DNA from: Gongronella butleri | Taxonomy: Eukaryota > Mucoromycota > Mucoromycetes > Mucorales > Cunninghamellaceae | Assembly: GCA_025201375.1 (NCBI GenBank) | Contig: JAIWZP010000008.1 | Coordinates: 186,001-250,000, forward strand | Direction of reading: 5' to 3' | DNA: 64,000 bases | Shown here: positions 1 through 12,200 of the stretch, piece by piece | How the letters are laid out: the number at the start of each line of letters is the position of its first letter | How positions within the stretch are numbered: position 1 is the first letter of the stretch | The notes under the pieces: model-generated | What the model was told of the DNA's origin: nothing | What the model saw: the letters and a program-made list of their open reading frames with translations, nothing else | Databases searched by the model: none | Translations under genes and position numbers: made by a program

Positions 1-1323
1 CCGTGAGGGGTAAACGTGGGGAAAATGAGTGGAGAAACTGGTGAATTGGTCAAACCCAGGGCCCCATCTGACCCCCGCACCCCTTTTGCTCGCGCGCGTG
101 TGGAGGATAAACATTTCAACAGCCCATTGTGCTCCCCTGCTCTCTGTTTTTGTTTTGCACAGCGCTGTGTTGCCCACACGGCGTGTTTCCACATGCTGTT
201 CTCAAACCCTAAAGGCGCGTCGCGTCCCGAGTTGCAACGATTAGTAATATTTTTTTTTTAGTTGTGACGCAATGGCCACTGAGCCTCGTCCTAAAGGACA
301 ATTGCAGCCCGAGAAAGGCGTGAGAGGGAGGCGATATCATTTTTTCCCGTGGTGCACAGCGACCAAACGTGTAGAAATACACGATGAAACAAAGGGATTA
401 CTCATTGGCGACGCGTTTGTGGCCCAGATCGCCCTGTTTTCTATGTTTCCCACAGCAATTGCTGCCGTGGAGGTCCCCGAAATAAAAAAAAAAAAAAAAG
501 AGCAAAACGGCGTGTCGGGTCGCGCCGGCGATGTGACACAAAATCAATACATCGACAACAGTGCATCCCATTTGCATGCACGCGCGCGTCGGCCAGCAAG
601 GAGCACAAAAGTAAACATTGTGGCCCCCCTTGCGTCCCCTTCATGTGACAGATGGCTTCAATTGGCGCTTTTTTGCACAGCTTTTTTTCATTCCTTGCAC
701 ACCCGTTGTGCAGGATCACCCTCTCTTTTTTTTCCCTTTTGCACGACATGCCCGACGCCAAATACCGCGCGCAAAGGCCGTGTCTTGTTTGTACAGGTCA
801 TGCGGACGTCGCATTTTACCGCTTGCCAATGGCCTTTGCCAAGCCATGTCTCGCGTTTCTCCCCGGATGCTCCGCTTTCTCCCCCAATTCCAAGCAAATG
901 GGCTTTGGGCGCGCCAACTAGGCCAATTGAAGCAACTGGCCGAAATTATTTTCCATTTGCGAGCAGATTCAAACAAGATTCAGGCAACTAGATCAAAACT
1001 CTAATTTCCATGGGGGGAGACGATGTTTTTTTTTGACACATGAGCAAAAACTTTATTCGCAATGCGGTGTAATACGACTTGAATTTTTTTTAAAATATAC
1101 ATTGGGGGGGGGGAAGCGGCGAGTGGACGAGACAGGCTGAAAAAAAGTAGGCTTTGAATGAACATGAGGGAAAAAGGGGGAGGAGGAATGAGATGATTAG
1201 GATGCACAATCAAAAATACATAATAAGCTGTAGGGGATAAAAGAAGCTCTATCGAAGAGATGTTTGGATGGGGAAGAGGGGGAATTGACAGAGAAAAGGA
1301 TCGAAAAGCAGGGCTTTTTTTTT
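1..1323. other. Intergenic 3' flank, no convincing gene
   Basis: This stretch lies downstream of the minus-strand sugar transporter. It has several A and T runs and no frame with recognisable protein content. A 239-codon open frame on the plus strand (272-991) crosses an A-run and has neither a family motif nor gene-like composition, so it is not called. Confidence 0.6.
1052..1057 (-). terminator. Candidate polyadenylation signal AATAAA for the sugar transporter
   Basis: TTTATT on the plus strand reads AATAAA on the transporter strand, about 270 nt downstream of its stop codon. Position and motif fit; cleavage site not known. Confidence 0.4.
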
Positions 1324-3284
1324 TTACTTGGAGTTGGGGCCAAGCTCCTCCTTCTCGTCGACATCCTTGTACTCATGCTTGACCTTGGCAGCCTCGGTGT
1401 CAACAGGGGGCTTTTCCTTGACGGTGGGGACAACGCCGGACGAGGGGAAGCGCTGCGACTGAGGACGCTGGCGAATAGACTCAATATCGTGCTTGGAATC
1501 GTACAGCGACGTGCCGCCAATGCCAGTGGCAGTGGAACGAGCATCATCTTGCACCTCTTCAGTGGCAAACATGATTTCAATTTCCTCCAGGGACTAGTTG
1601 TAAAAAAAATGAAATGAGCAAAATGAGCAAAAATGGCAGACGCCATGGCGAGCACGTCGTTGCGCGAATGTTTGCTTACCTTGCCCTTGGTCTCAGGGTA
1701 CCAAAGGTAGATGGGCAGAATAAAGATAAAGTTGAGAAGGGCAAACATGATAAAAGTCCAAAAGCCGGCGTATTGGAAGAGAACAGGGGTGATCATGGCG
1801 ACGACAAAGTTGCCCATCCAGTTGGCGACGGTCGACATGGAGTTGCCCTTGGCACGCATGGCCGTGGAGAAGATTTCACTGGGGTACAACCACGCAAGAC
1901 CAAGCCAGGCAGCACCAAAGACAAAGTTGTAGAGGAACACGCCAACAATCACACCAACAGACGCATGCGTGGTGCGACCTTGTTGCTTGGCCATCTCCAC
2001 GTCCCATTGACAGATGCCGACGATCAAGAGCGTCACCAATTGGCCAACAAGACCGGCATACATCAGTACACGGCGACCCCACTTTTCAACTGTGTAAATG
2101 GGCGTGACAGAGCCAATAAAGTAGACAATCGCATCCACACCGGCCATCTAAGCAAAAAAAAAAAAAGAGGGGAAAGGGTGATCAGACGTCGTGATTCTAT
2201 CTTTTGCATTTTTGTTGTTTTTCTTACCATCATGGCCATGGATTGGGTCATGCCGGCGTTCATAAAGACATCCGTAAGATAGTAAGAGATGGCATTGATG
2301 CCGCCGAATTGCTGGATGATCTGGCCGCCCATACCGAGGAGCACACGGTAGCGATTGTTGAACTTGCCCTTGCGGAAGAGCTCCTTGTACGAATTGAGGC
2401 CGATACGACGCTCCAATTCGATACCGTCCCTGATTTCTTCCCACTCAGCAACGCAACGGGGGTGCGTGATATCTTCATCAGTCCAGAGACGAGCGAGAAT
2501 CATCTTTGATTCTTCCTCGTAGCCGTGAGCTTGCAACCAACGCGGGGTTTCGGGCAAAATGTACGTGGCCAAGCCAAGAATGATACCAAAGACCATCTGG
2601 AAAGCCAAGGGGAAGCGCCAGGACACCTCGCTGTTCACAAAGTAAAGGCCAAATTCTAACCAGTAGGCAATGGCGACACCGACAGTCAAAAGAGACGCTT
2701 CAAAAGCAACGTGCGAGCCACGCGACTTTGGTGGCGACAGCTCAGCTTGGTAAACCTGTTTGAAAAAGAAGAAACAATCAGTTGGGATCGTAGATCACCC
2801 CCGTAAAAATGGGCCATTTAAAAAAAGAAAAAAACTTACAGGAATGGTGGCCGTGTTCATGCCATTGCCGACACCTGTGAGAATACGAGCAAAGATCATC
2901 ATTCCCACATCGACGGCGGCGGTCTGCAGAATGGCACCAATGCAAAGAATCAAGCAGCCAAGACGGATGGTCTTTCTGCGACCAAGACGATCACCAATGA
3001 AACCAGTGGAAAAGGCACCCATGGCACAGCCAATCTCGTACAGAGCCACAATGGCACCAATCAGACTAGAGTCAGGATGGCCCATCGTTGCCTTGAACGA
3101 GTCAGTGGCAACAACACCCGACCTGTCAAAAAAAAAAAAAAAAAACCGGCGGGGATAAGTTCAAAATTCTGCTAATTTTTTTAATGGGTGCTTACATGAC
3201 ACCTTGGTCATAGCCGAACAACAAGAAACCACAGCCGGCCAAAGCGGTCGAGGCTCTAAACAAAGCGTTTCCTTTCAAAGGCAT
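1324..3284 (-). CDS. MFS sugar (hexose-type) transporter, 545 aa
   Basis: Sugar porter of the major facilitator superfamily, expected in the plasma membrane with 12 membrane segments. Five exons: 3196-3284, 2840-3122, 2228-2755, 1680-2147, 1324-1593. All junctions are GT-AG and the frame is kept (1638 nt). Visible family marks, in order: GCGFLLFGYDQGVMSG in the first membrane segment, the loop motif DRLGRRK, PETPRWL before the central loop, QQFGGINAISYY in TM7, WGRR in the second-half loop, and PETKGKSLEEIE at the end of the last membrane segment, which is split by the fourth intron. The C-terminal tail (about 80 aa) is polar, as in fungal hexose/lactose-type porters. The start is the first ATG giving the usual short N-terminus. 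It is divergent from the PFK-2/FBPase-2 gene. The substrate cannot be read from sequence; hexose is the likeliest. Confidence 0.93.
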
Positions 3285-5352
3285 GCTGGCAAGAGTATAA
3301 AAAAAAAGATAAAAAAGTGAAGAAGAAGAGGAAACAAAAATGCTCCAAGCCGATGGATCTCCTTTAAATAATGCATACGGGGCTTGAATATGCACTGGAT
3401 CAATGGGGGGTGCGACTTTTGCCTTTTGCAGCGCGCCCGCAAACCCTATCCAATTGCCCAGCTTGTTAAAACGTCATCAGGTGAGAGGAGCGTTTTGACT
3501 TTTAGGTGGCACCGGTCGGGGGGTCCCAAATGGTGAATTGAAGAAAATGGGAGGTGGCAAAAATGACAGGACGGGAAAAGCGGCATTGTGCCCGCCGGGT
3601 CGCAAAAACAAAAAAACAAAAAAGCGAGCGACAGAGATCAAATTGCTTCCCCCGCACGCACCCCTTTTCTCAAGTCTCCATGGCAACCATTGAATGGACG
3701 CCCCTGGCGCCGTGAATTTGCTGATCTTGATGGCCCTGTCGTACACACATGCCCACTCGATGATGCAATGATGGCAATCAAATCTCAGTACAATAGCGTC
3801 GCTACGGCTCCGTTAGCCTGCCACGGAGTTTACAATTTTTTTCACCCCGTTTAGGCTGTTTCTCGGATTGAAACATTAAACACCGCAAGAGCCTCAGGGC
3901 TCCTCAATGGATGCTTTTTTTGATCAATGTCAAACAAAGGCGGATCCCACATAAGGGCCCTCAACAGCACTGGTCGCACAAGCACCCTTGGATGCTTGGG
4001 TTGCTTGTAGACTTGTTCAAGCTCAACGGATGCGCTTGGGACGGCGCATTTTGCCCTTTTTTTTGCATTTTTTGCACGGATTCGTGGGTCACAGGTGCAA
4101 GACCGACCTAAACAAGTGACGACCAATGATCTTTTGTACAGAAAAGGGTGATTTCAGGGAGCAATGGAAGCTTCAAAAGGTTCGACGATGCAAAACATGA
4201 AAAGTTTTTGCAGAATTTTGATCAGGGTCATATTTTCTGGATTTCATGCCGCCGACGGCGGTGTCCAATAGTCGAAAAGCGGCTGCTCGTCGTTGACCAA
4301 TCGCACGCAAAACATGCCGAATCCTTCGTTTGGTTGACATCATACTTTTGCAAAAAAAAAAAAAAAAAAAAAGAGGCTTTGGGGGGGCAGAAAATTGAGC
4401 ATTGATAATGACACCGGGGACGTTGCGGGAAAACGCATTGCCCACTGTCCAATTGCATTGTCAAAGGACACCAGGGCATGATGAAATCATCACATGTCTG
4501 ATCGTAATGAGTAAAAAAGTAGAAAATCACCTCTTGTGCTGTCATTGGGGAAAGACCAGCACGCTTTTCATGCATCGTCAGTGCTGCCTACTGCAAGCTG
4601 CCTAGTCCAATGTGCGTCGGACCATCGATTGGCCGGCAATTGAACTGCTTGAATGCGCATTTCCTTGGTTTCTTCATCCTGCAAGGCACCACAGCTCGCA
4701 CCATAATACTGCACGTAGCCTCGGATTATTTACACGCTGCACCATCGGCGACGCTTTGATTCCGATGCCTACACAGGTGCCTATGGATGCAATTCAAGCA
4801 GATGGATGGCCAAATACCAAGTCAAAGGCCCTTTGGAGCGAAAATTACCCTTTTTTTGGGCCTTGGGATCTTTTTGTGGCTCGCTCGGACTGCAGGGACG
4901 ACCTTTTTTTTTTTTGGCAGCATTTTGGGTGTCGTGTGGTTGGGTATCGTGGGTGAGCGCGTGAGCTTTTGCCGCATTTTCACCTTTTCTTGCCCTGTGC
5001 GCAGGCATTGGCGGCTCAGTTGGGGATCATGTGACGTGAATGTGTCAACACTAGGGGATGAGGGGACGCGCGATCTCTGCTGCGCTGTGTGACCATCTAA
5101 AAGCAACAAAAAAGTTGACACTGTCAAGGCACGCGCTGGGCATGGGACTTTTTTTATTTTTGCGCACTGCGGAAATGCGGCGGTGTGACCAGGGCCATTT
5201 GACGGGATCAGGTTGCTTTTAGGGCCGCGGAGCCCTGCATGAAAAAGAAGGAAGGGGTGCACTCCGCTCTTTTTCTTTTTTTTTACTGCTTCCTTCACAT
5301 TTTCCCGCCCCCTCCCTCTTTTTCCTTTTTTTTTTTACCTTTGTTCATCACC
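3285..5352. promoter_or_regulatory. Divergent intergenic promoter region
   Basis: About 2.07 kb separates the starts of the sugar transporter (left, minus) and PFK-2/FBPase-2 (right, plus). No gene is seen. It contains an A19 run near 4352-4370, T-runs, and a CT-rich leader right before the PFK-2 start codon, which has a good context (CACCATGG). A TATTTAAA-like box for the transporter lies at 3362-3369. Shared regulation is an inference from arrangement. Confidence 0.5.
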
Positions 5353-8032
5353 ATGGACCGGCCAGCTATGGATAGACGTAGAAAGACGCTGCCTGTTATC
5401 AAGACGGACGCGGATATCGAGCGCTTGATAGAAAAGACCGCAGAAGAAGACGCGGTGTCGCTGGCAGCGGACGACCTAGCGGCGCTGCAGCAAGACACGT
5501 CGGTCTCATCCGCGCAAGAAACAAACGAACGGCCACTCCCATCGTCACCACAAGCCATCCTGACGCCAGAAACACTGAACCACCCGCCACCTATCCCTGG
5601 TCGCTGGATCAAGCTTGCCGAGGAGGAAAAGCCCTATTTGCATAGACACAGCGTCGGCCTCGCGGAAATCCCAGGCGTCGTGCGCACATTGAAACCAGCC
5701 AGTATGCCCAGTTTTTCCCAGTTTTTTTTTTTTTTTTGTGTTTTTTTTTAGTTTTGTTGGGAGTAACTTTTTTTTTCGCCCTTTAGGTTATCAGCCAGAG
5801 AGACAACTCGAGACCAAATTGGTCATTGTCATGGGTAAAAAAGTCAAGAGAGAAAAAAAAAAGGACAATGGCGCCATTGGCCGTTTTATGGCCAAGAAAA
5901 TCCGCTCATTTTACAGTTTTGCTTTCTAGTCGGCCTGCCAGCAAGGGGTAAAAGCTACATTGTGAAGAAATTGCGTCGCTACCTCAATTGGCTGCAGTAC
6001 GAGACCAAGGTAATGGAACGAAAATGCGAAAATCAAAAAAAAAAAATCAAAAAAAAAAAAGATGCCATGTTGCTCATCTCTCGGAGGATACTTTCGTTTC
6101 ATGGACTAGGTGTTCAACGTGGGCAACACGCGTCGCGTGCACAAGGAAGCCAATGTCGACCAGGACGCCAAATTCTTTGATCCCGACAACCAGGAGATGA
6201 AAAAGGTGCGTGATGACATTGCCATGGACGTCCTCGAGCATCTGATTGAATGGCTCAAGAATGGCACCTACTCGCGCGTCGCCATCCACGACGCGACTAA
6301 TTCCACCGTCAGCAGAAGGTAAGGAAAAAAAAGAAAGAAAAAAATGCAAAATAAAAAAATAAAAAAAATGCGCGACTCACTTTTTATCTTTTTGCAGAAA
6401 ACTGCTCATTGACCGGCTTCGCACGGAGCCCAAGATCAAGCTGCTTTTGCTCGAGTCGATTTGCACGGATCAGCGCGTGCTTGAGCGCAATTTCCGGCTC
6501 AAGCTGCTGGGCCCCGATTATAAAGACAAGGACCCGGTCCAGGCCCTCGAAGACTTTCGCTCGCGTGTTGCCAACTATGAGCGTGCATACGAGCCGCTTG
6601 GCGACTGGGAGGAGGACCGCGATCTTCAATATTGCAAGCTCATCAATGTCGGCAAAAAGGTCGTCGCTTATAACATCTCGGGCTATCTCGCAGGCCAATG
6701 TGTCTTTTACCTGATGAACTTTAACCTGACAGGTAAAAAAAAAAAAAGAGGACCGCGGTTTCCAGTCGTCCGTAAACACGCGTCAATTCGATTCGACATG
6801 TTGTGAAATGGCACTTTTTTCATTTTCGACACGCCCACGCTCAAACGGACGTGTGTTTTCTTTTGTTTTAGAACGTCAAATCTTTGTGACGCGACATGGA
6901 CAGAGCACTGACAACATAGAAGATCGCATTGGCGGCGATGCGCCGGTAAATGACGCGACTGATTGCAGCAGCAAAACAAAACAAAAATATACTGACGCAT
7001 TTTTCTTTTTTCTATTTTGCTTTGCAGCTGACGCCGCTTGGCCGCAAGTTTGGCAAGGCATTGGAGCGGTTTGTGAGCCAGCAGCGCAAATCGTTTGCGT
7101 TGGAATTGGCGCGGCGCAAGGCGGACGAGGAAAGCGACGCGTACGGCATGGAGCGGCTTGAGCTGCTGGATGACACGACACACCCTGCGCCGCAAGGCAA
7201 GGATGGCACGCGCGACGACTTGATCCACAAAAAGGCCGAGGCCCTTAGTGCGCAATTCACCGTGTGGACAAGCATGCTCCAGCGCTCCATGCAGACCGCT
7301 AGCAACTTTAGCGCTGATGAATATGACGTCAAGCACATCCGCTTCTTGAACGAGATCAATTCAGGCGTAAGCATTCCCCCCACCCTCTGGACATTGCAAT
7401 GGCTTGAATGACCCAATTGGCTCACTATTTTTTTTTTCCATTTCAGAGCCGCGAAGGCATGTCGTATGAAGAAATTCAAAGATTATACCCCGACGAATTC
7501 AGGGCGCGGCAGCAGAACAAGCTGTACTACCGGTACCCAGGCATGGGAGGCGAATCCTACATAGGCAAGTCCATTGTGGAGAAAAAAAAAAAAAAACGCG
7601 CCATTGCGCAAATGACATCATTCTGAGATCATTGGGCGGCTGAACCCTTTTTTTTCTTCCTTTTTCCTACAGATGTGATCCACCGTCTCCAGCCGCTCAT
7701 CATTGAATTGGAACGAATGACGCAGTCTTGCCTGATTATTACACACCGTGTGGCATTGCGCATCATCCTTGGCTACATGTTGGACTGGTCGCGCGAAGAG
7801 ATGCCACACATGCTTGTCCCGTTGCATACGTAAGCCTCGGAACGACCACGGGCTTGCCATGGCGACCAATTGACCCGCCGACGCGTCTTTTTTTCACACA
7901 TTGACCGATTTTTTCTCTCTTTTTCTCTCTCTTTTTTTTTTTAGTGTGTACGAGTATCGGCCCAAGCCATATGGCTCCGAGCTGAAGAAATGGCGATACA
8001 ATGAAGAAAAGGACGATTTTGAGGAGTTTTAG
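5353..8032 (+). CDS. 6-phosphofructo-2-kinase / fructose-2,6-bisphosphatase, 598 aa
   Basis: Makes and breaks down fructose 2,6-bisphosphate, the cytosolic signal that switches between glycolysis and gluconeogenesis. Ten exons: 5353-5701, 5787-5834, 5930-6009, 6110-6318, 6398-6732, 6872-6945, 7028-7366, 7447-7564, 7673-7829, 7945-8032 (1797 nt, in frame). The N-terminal 120 residues are a polar fungal extension. The kinase half has the P-loop GLPARGKS (134-141) and ESICTD before the RVLERN segment. The phosphatase half has RHGQ with catalytic His349, the GMSYEEIQRLYP segment with the acid residue, and the second histidine in IITHRVA (His542). Both histidines and the glutamate are present, so it should be bifunctional, unlike yeast Pfk26, which lost its phosphatase histidine. 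Intron 8 (7565-7672) has a GC donor. The C9orf72-like gene starts 191 bp downstream on the same strand. Confidence 0.96.
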
Positions 8033-8040
8033 GCGAAAAT

Positions 8041-8046
8041 AATAAA
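8041..8046 (+). terminator. Candidate polyadenylation signal AATAAA after PFK-2/FBPase-2
   Basis: AATAAA lies 9 nt after the stop codon, followed by A-runs, in the 191 bp gap before the next gene. Confidence 0.4.
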
Positions 8047-8223
8047 AAAAATAGGCCCCATGAACCAAATCAAAAAAAAAAAAAAAAAAGTGCGGGGAAA
8101 CTTCCACCTTTTCTTTTCGTTGGTCCCTTTTTTTTTTTTTCCTCACTCTCTCTTTTTTTCTTCTTCTTCTTTTTCTTCACGTTTTTTGTCCATTGACCCT
8201 TTGTTGCGTTTGTGTTTTAGTTC

Positions 8224-10703
8224 ATGTCACCCACGCATGGTCCTGGAAGCACAAAGAAGACACGGCTGACGCCGTCAAAGTCAGCAGAGGTGTCGCCGTC
8301 TGTGCAGCACCTTCAAGTGACCATGACGGCCGTCACAGGAACAACGACGCCGTCGTCGTCGTCGTCGTCTTCACAAACCAATCACCACAAGCACCAGACG
8401 ACCGACAAGGTCGCCGAGGTGTCGACAAGCGATGCTGGCAGCGAGACAGCATCAAGTAGTCCCCAACTGAGAGCAAGCAGCAGCCCCAACAGCAGCCCAG
8501 GAAAGACCAGTGCCGCGGGCAAAGCAGCAGCCGCCGCAAGGCCATTCCGCCAGAAATTCATAAAGTCGCCGCTGTTCCAGCAAGCCGACAAGGCCACGTG
8601 TGGCTCCCCGGGCTTGTCGCCAATGACCATTGCCGCCCTAACCCCCACCGTCGTCGACACGGCCATCCCAAGCTTGCCGCCACCCGTCCAGGATGGACGC
8701 TCAGAAGCCATTGCCGCCTTGCAGGACGCCGCCAATGGTAAAAAACCTTATCAAAATCAAAAAAAAAAGACCTTGAATTGGACACTGCATTTATCACTAT
8801 TTTTTTTCTCGTTTTTCTCATTTTTTTTCTCGCTTTTTTGTTCTTTTTCCTTGTTTCCAGGCTCAGTCAAGACGAAATCAGGTGGGGTTGACGCACAGAC
8901 CAGTTCTGGAACGACAGGATCAAGTGCGAATCTTGCCGCGTCGCTGTCAGCCGCGACCTCGGGTCAATTGGCTCCGCCCACGCATCAATTGCCGCACCAA
9001 GCAATGTCGTCATCGTCGTCATCGGCCCCTCATGCCATGCAGGAATGTGCAAGCACCGCCGCCAGGATCTTTGACTCGTCGTTCTTTAGCGTTGTGATGC
9101 TGGTGCATTGGTCCAATGTGGTTGGGCCAAAGGTGAAAAAGGTGTGGTCGGCCGACCCTGTGGATGACCAGCTGCTCATCACCATTGCGCGCCAGGTGCT
9201 CAATGGCGAAATGGGACGTGAACTCTCGGGCATCGAGCCAAAATGGCTCGTCTTGCACCGCCAGGGCCTCATCTGTGCAGCATTCCTCTTCCAAGAACCC
9301 GTCTCCCTCTGCCTCTCGGCCCTGGTCATGGTCGTCCCCGTCAGGTACCTCCGCAACTTTGCACAATACTTTTCCATCCTCGCCCATCGCATCCCAACAG
9401 AGCTCATCGACGTCATCATTCACCTACGAAAAGCATCGAGACGACTTAATATCGTACGAAAAAAAAAAAAAAGAACGAAAAAAAAGAAAAAAAACGTGAC
9501 ATGCTCACGTTTTTATTTTAAAAAATTCATCCTAGCCTTGGTCCACTGCCCTAGATTACTTTAGCCATTCGCATCTTTTTCCCTTTGTTCAATCTGTCAT
9601 GGATTTGGAATCGGTGTCTTTGCCAGCAGACTCCTTCAAGGTGAGCGCGTTTTATCTCTTTTTTTCCTCTTTTTTTGCTGATTTTTTTTCCTTTCCCTCC
9701 ACACCTCCTTAGATCCTGCATACCCTGTTCACTCAAGATACCAAGCCGCATATAGACCAATCATTTCTGATCATGTAAGGTTGAAAAAAAAAGACAAATT
9801 GGCACACGCATTGACAAGAAATGTTGGCCATTTAGGATGATCACGGCACACTTGCAATCATACGGGTCGACGCTGCTGATTGGCAAGAACCTGACGTCCA
9901 TGAATATGGTGATCAACACGCTGGCATTGTTCCTTTCGTCGGAAGAGAGGTGTCGGTCAAGCCACGCGCGCAAAAATCACAAGTACCAGCCGCATTTGTA
10001 CCTGCAGGGGCTGCTGCTGATGGACATGGAGGCATCCAAGCTGCGGCTCGAGCTGCTCTTGATGAATTCACCGCTGCCCACCACCGTCATTGACCTGTCC
10101 AAAATGCAAATCAAACAGACACTGCTGCAGCCCTCCTATCGACGCATGGCATATCAATGGCACGATGCCTTTCTGCAGCGTGCTGACGACGAATTGGCCT
10201 TTTTCGCGACAAATGGCACAAAGTCGCCTCTCGAACCTCCAATGAAGTAAGCCTGCTTTTTTACAAAATAGAAGAAAAAAAAGCACATCTCACACTCAAT
10301 TCTTCTTTTTTTTCTTTCTTTCACAAGGCGTCCGTTCACGCTGCAGCGCACAGAATGTGAGGCACCCATGATTCAGACGCTTGTGCAAGAGACGTTCCAG
10401 CTGCCCGGGAGGCTGCGCGAGAGTTATGTGCGCAAATGGCGGCAGGGTCTGATTAAGCAGGCGGCCGCGCTGGTTAAATTTGTGCAGGACGAGTCCAGCG
10501 CATTACTAGCGCATGCGACGTCCAGTGGCGACAAGCCTTCGGCATCCATGGCCGCCATGGACCACGCAAACGACATTGTGCAGCGCATGATGGAGGCTCT
10601 CGGTATTGCCACGTGGGACGACTTCCTCATCATCCTCACACAGGCTGACAAGCTAAGACCTGGCATGGTCGACTTTGTCGACTCGTATTCAAAGCGTCTC
10701 TGA
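8224..10703 (+). CDS. C9orf72-like DENN-family protein, 686 aa
   Basis: Homologue of animal C9orf72, a DENN-module protein that acts with SMCR8 in Rab/Arf regulation, autophagy and lysosome signalling. Six exons: 8224-8737, 8861-9453, 9536-9640, 9713-9774, 9836-10246, 10328-10703 (2061 nt, in frame). Residues 1-240 are Ser/Thr/Ala-rich and likely disordered. The conserved part begins near residue 245 with VVMLVHWSNVVGPKVKKVW and ITIARQVLNGEMGREL, matching the C9orf72 pattern of a WxNxxGPxV start and an LNGE segment. The middle exons carry an LFPFVQSVMDLESVS stretch like the human MELLSSM region. The C-terminal half has HLQSYGSTLLIG, LFLSSEER, YLQGLLL and QPSYRRM, which line up in order with HLQTCGCSVVVG, LFLTPAER, FVQGLLK and NQRRYM of the human protein. 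The donor at 9454 (GTACGA) is weak but in phase. Intron 1 is 123 nt, in frame and free of stops. The family call is from remembered motif order; no search was run. Confidence 0.88.
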
Positions 10704-10803
10704 CGCCTTTTTCTCCTTTCCACAAACACTAACTCCATTCTTCCTCTGTCACCCATATACCTCTGCCTCTCGTCCCCCACCCCGCTCACTCTTTTAACTT
10801 GGT

Positions 10804-10809
10804 AATAAA
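10804..10809 (+). terminator. Polyadenylation signal AATAAA of the C9orf72-like gene
   Basis: AATAAA lies 101 nt after the stop codon, following a CT-rich 3' UTR. Confidence 0.5.
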
Positions 10810-11339
10810 ATGCATATCTTCAAAATTTAGTCTCTTAGGCATGCCATTGGATCCTGTTGACCATGAAAAAGGCGGATTTTTCGTCAAATCAGTTGCGCAC
10901 CAGCAAATGAATTAATAGAGAGAGCCTGCGTAAATTCATTTCACCATTTTCTATTTCTATTGGTTATAATGTTCAAAGATAAAGTCCTCGAGAGCACCAA
11001 ATCTCGTAAAATACTGCAAAAGGGATGTTTTGCGAGGTACAAACGCGTGTATCGCGGAAACCTATTAGATTATTGTTGTTTTTATTGCACAGTACGCAAA
11101 GGCAGCCCCTGAAGCAAAAATCAATCTGCAATGCGTCTGATGGTTGCTAGGTTAACCAGCATGGAATAATGCGTCAACATAACAAAATTCAGTAATTCGC
11201 TATTTACTCGCGTTACAGTGATGGAAATTTTTGTCCGATTTGCCCACTGTTGGAGATTATGCCTCATTTCTCATCTGTTTCATTATTGGGGCCCTTTGGG
11301 CATGTTTCTCCAGAGATGTCCTTTAAATTGTTAATTTAG

Positions 11340-12200
11340 CAAAAAAAAATTGGCTGCGGCTGGCCGAACGGGCTTTGCAGCGCAGCGAAGCTCACTGCAT
11401 CGTGAAATAGCTAGCCAGGAAGCCTGAGTTTACTTAAAACGGGCAGCTGCCAAAGCGCGTTTCGGGCGCGCTACAAGCAAATCAAAAATTCGACCGTTTC
11501 GAGCTCGAAAATCAAAATGAAAAAAATGGGTCTCTATTATTTCGCCAAATTCACTGACAAGATGCATCGCATGGAGAAACCACAAAAAATGGCTAAAACA
11601 AGTGGGATTGACCTGCAGGTTGATGAGCAATGGCGGTTTTTAGATTTTATTTCAACCGCAAATTGCAAGGGAAGAACGCGTCTATAGAGTCGCACCGACG
11701 CGTTCATTAGCAAGAGACACCCCAGGTGCATGATTTCTATAGGAACAGGTGCGTGAAACCGGATGCTTGACGCGGTTTATCACGCGTCGAAAAATATATA
11801 TAATTTTAAACCCGTATCAAAAATGCCTAAAAAGGCACTTTTTTCATTGATCATCGACGTCTACATACGCTTCAAGGCGTGCTCTTTTTGATGAAATGAT
11901 TTTCAAGGCGCTGCGGCAACCTCTCGTTGAACTCACCTTGGAATGAAAAATCGAGGCTTTTCGCGATTTTCGCGACAACCGGTCAATGGACCGCTGGTTT
12001 TTATGGCATATACGTCGGAAACGAGGGCCAACTACCATGAGGGTCGAATGGTGTGGCGATCTGAGGACTTAAATTTCGCGGATTTCAAGTCCTCGACTGC
12101 ACCCCTTGGAAAATGGGCGACTTTGGAACATGGTCGTTACTCGACATCCAGCGATCGGAATGCCGCCTGGGTGGGCTCATTTTAACGAGAGCTTTTCGAT
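11340..12200. repeat. Dispersed repeat R3, copy 1
   Basis: This segment matches 31840-32790 in the same orientation over about 850 nt, with many substitutions and indels. Shared landmarks in order: a GTGAAATAG(A/C)(C/T)AGCTA-like block, GAGCAATGG followed by a TTTTAGATTT block, GGAACAGGTG/AAGAACAGGTG, TTTTTTCA(C/T)TG, ACATACGC, and GTGTGGCGATCTGAGG / GCGTGGCGATCTGAGG. It has no intact open frame, so its class (LTR fragment, MITE or other) is unknown. Confidence 0.8.

Noticed and set aside
272..991. 239-codon open frame on the plus strand
   Set aside because: It runs through an A-run, has no family motif and its composition looks like intergenic sequence.
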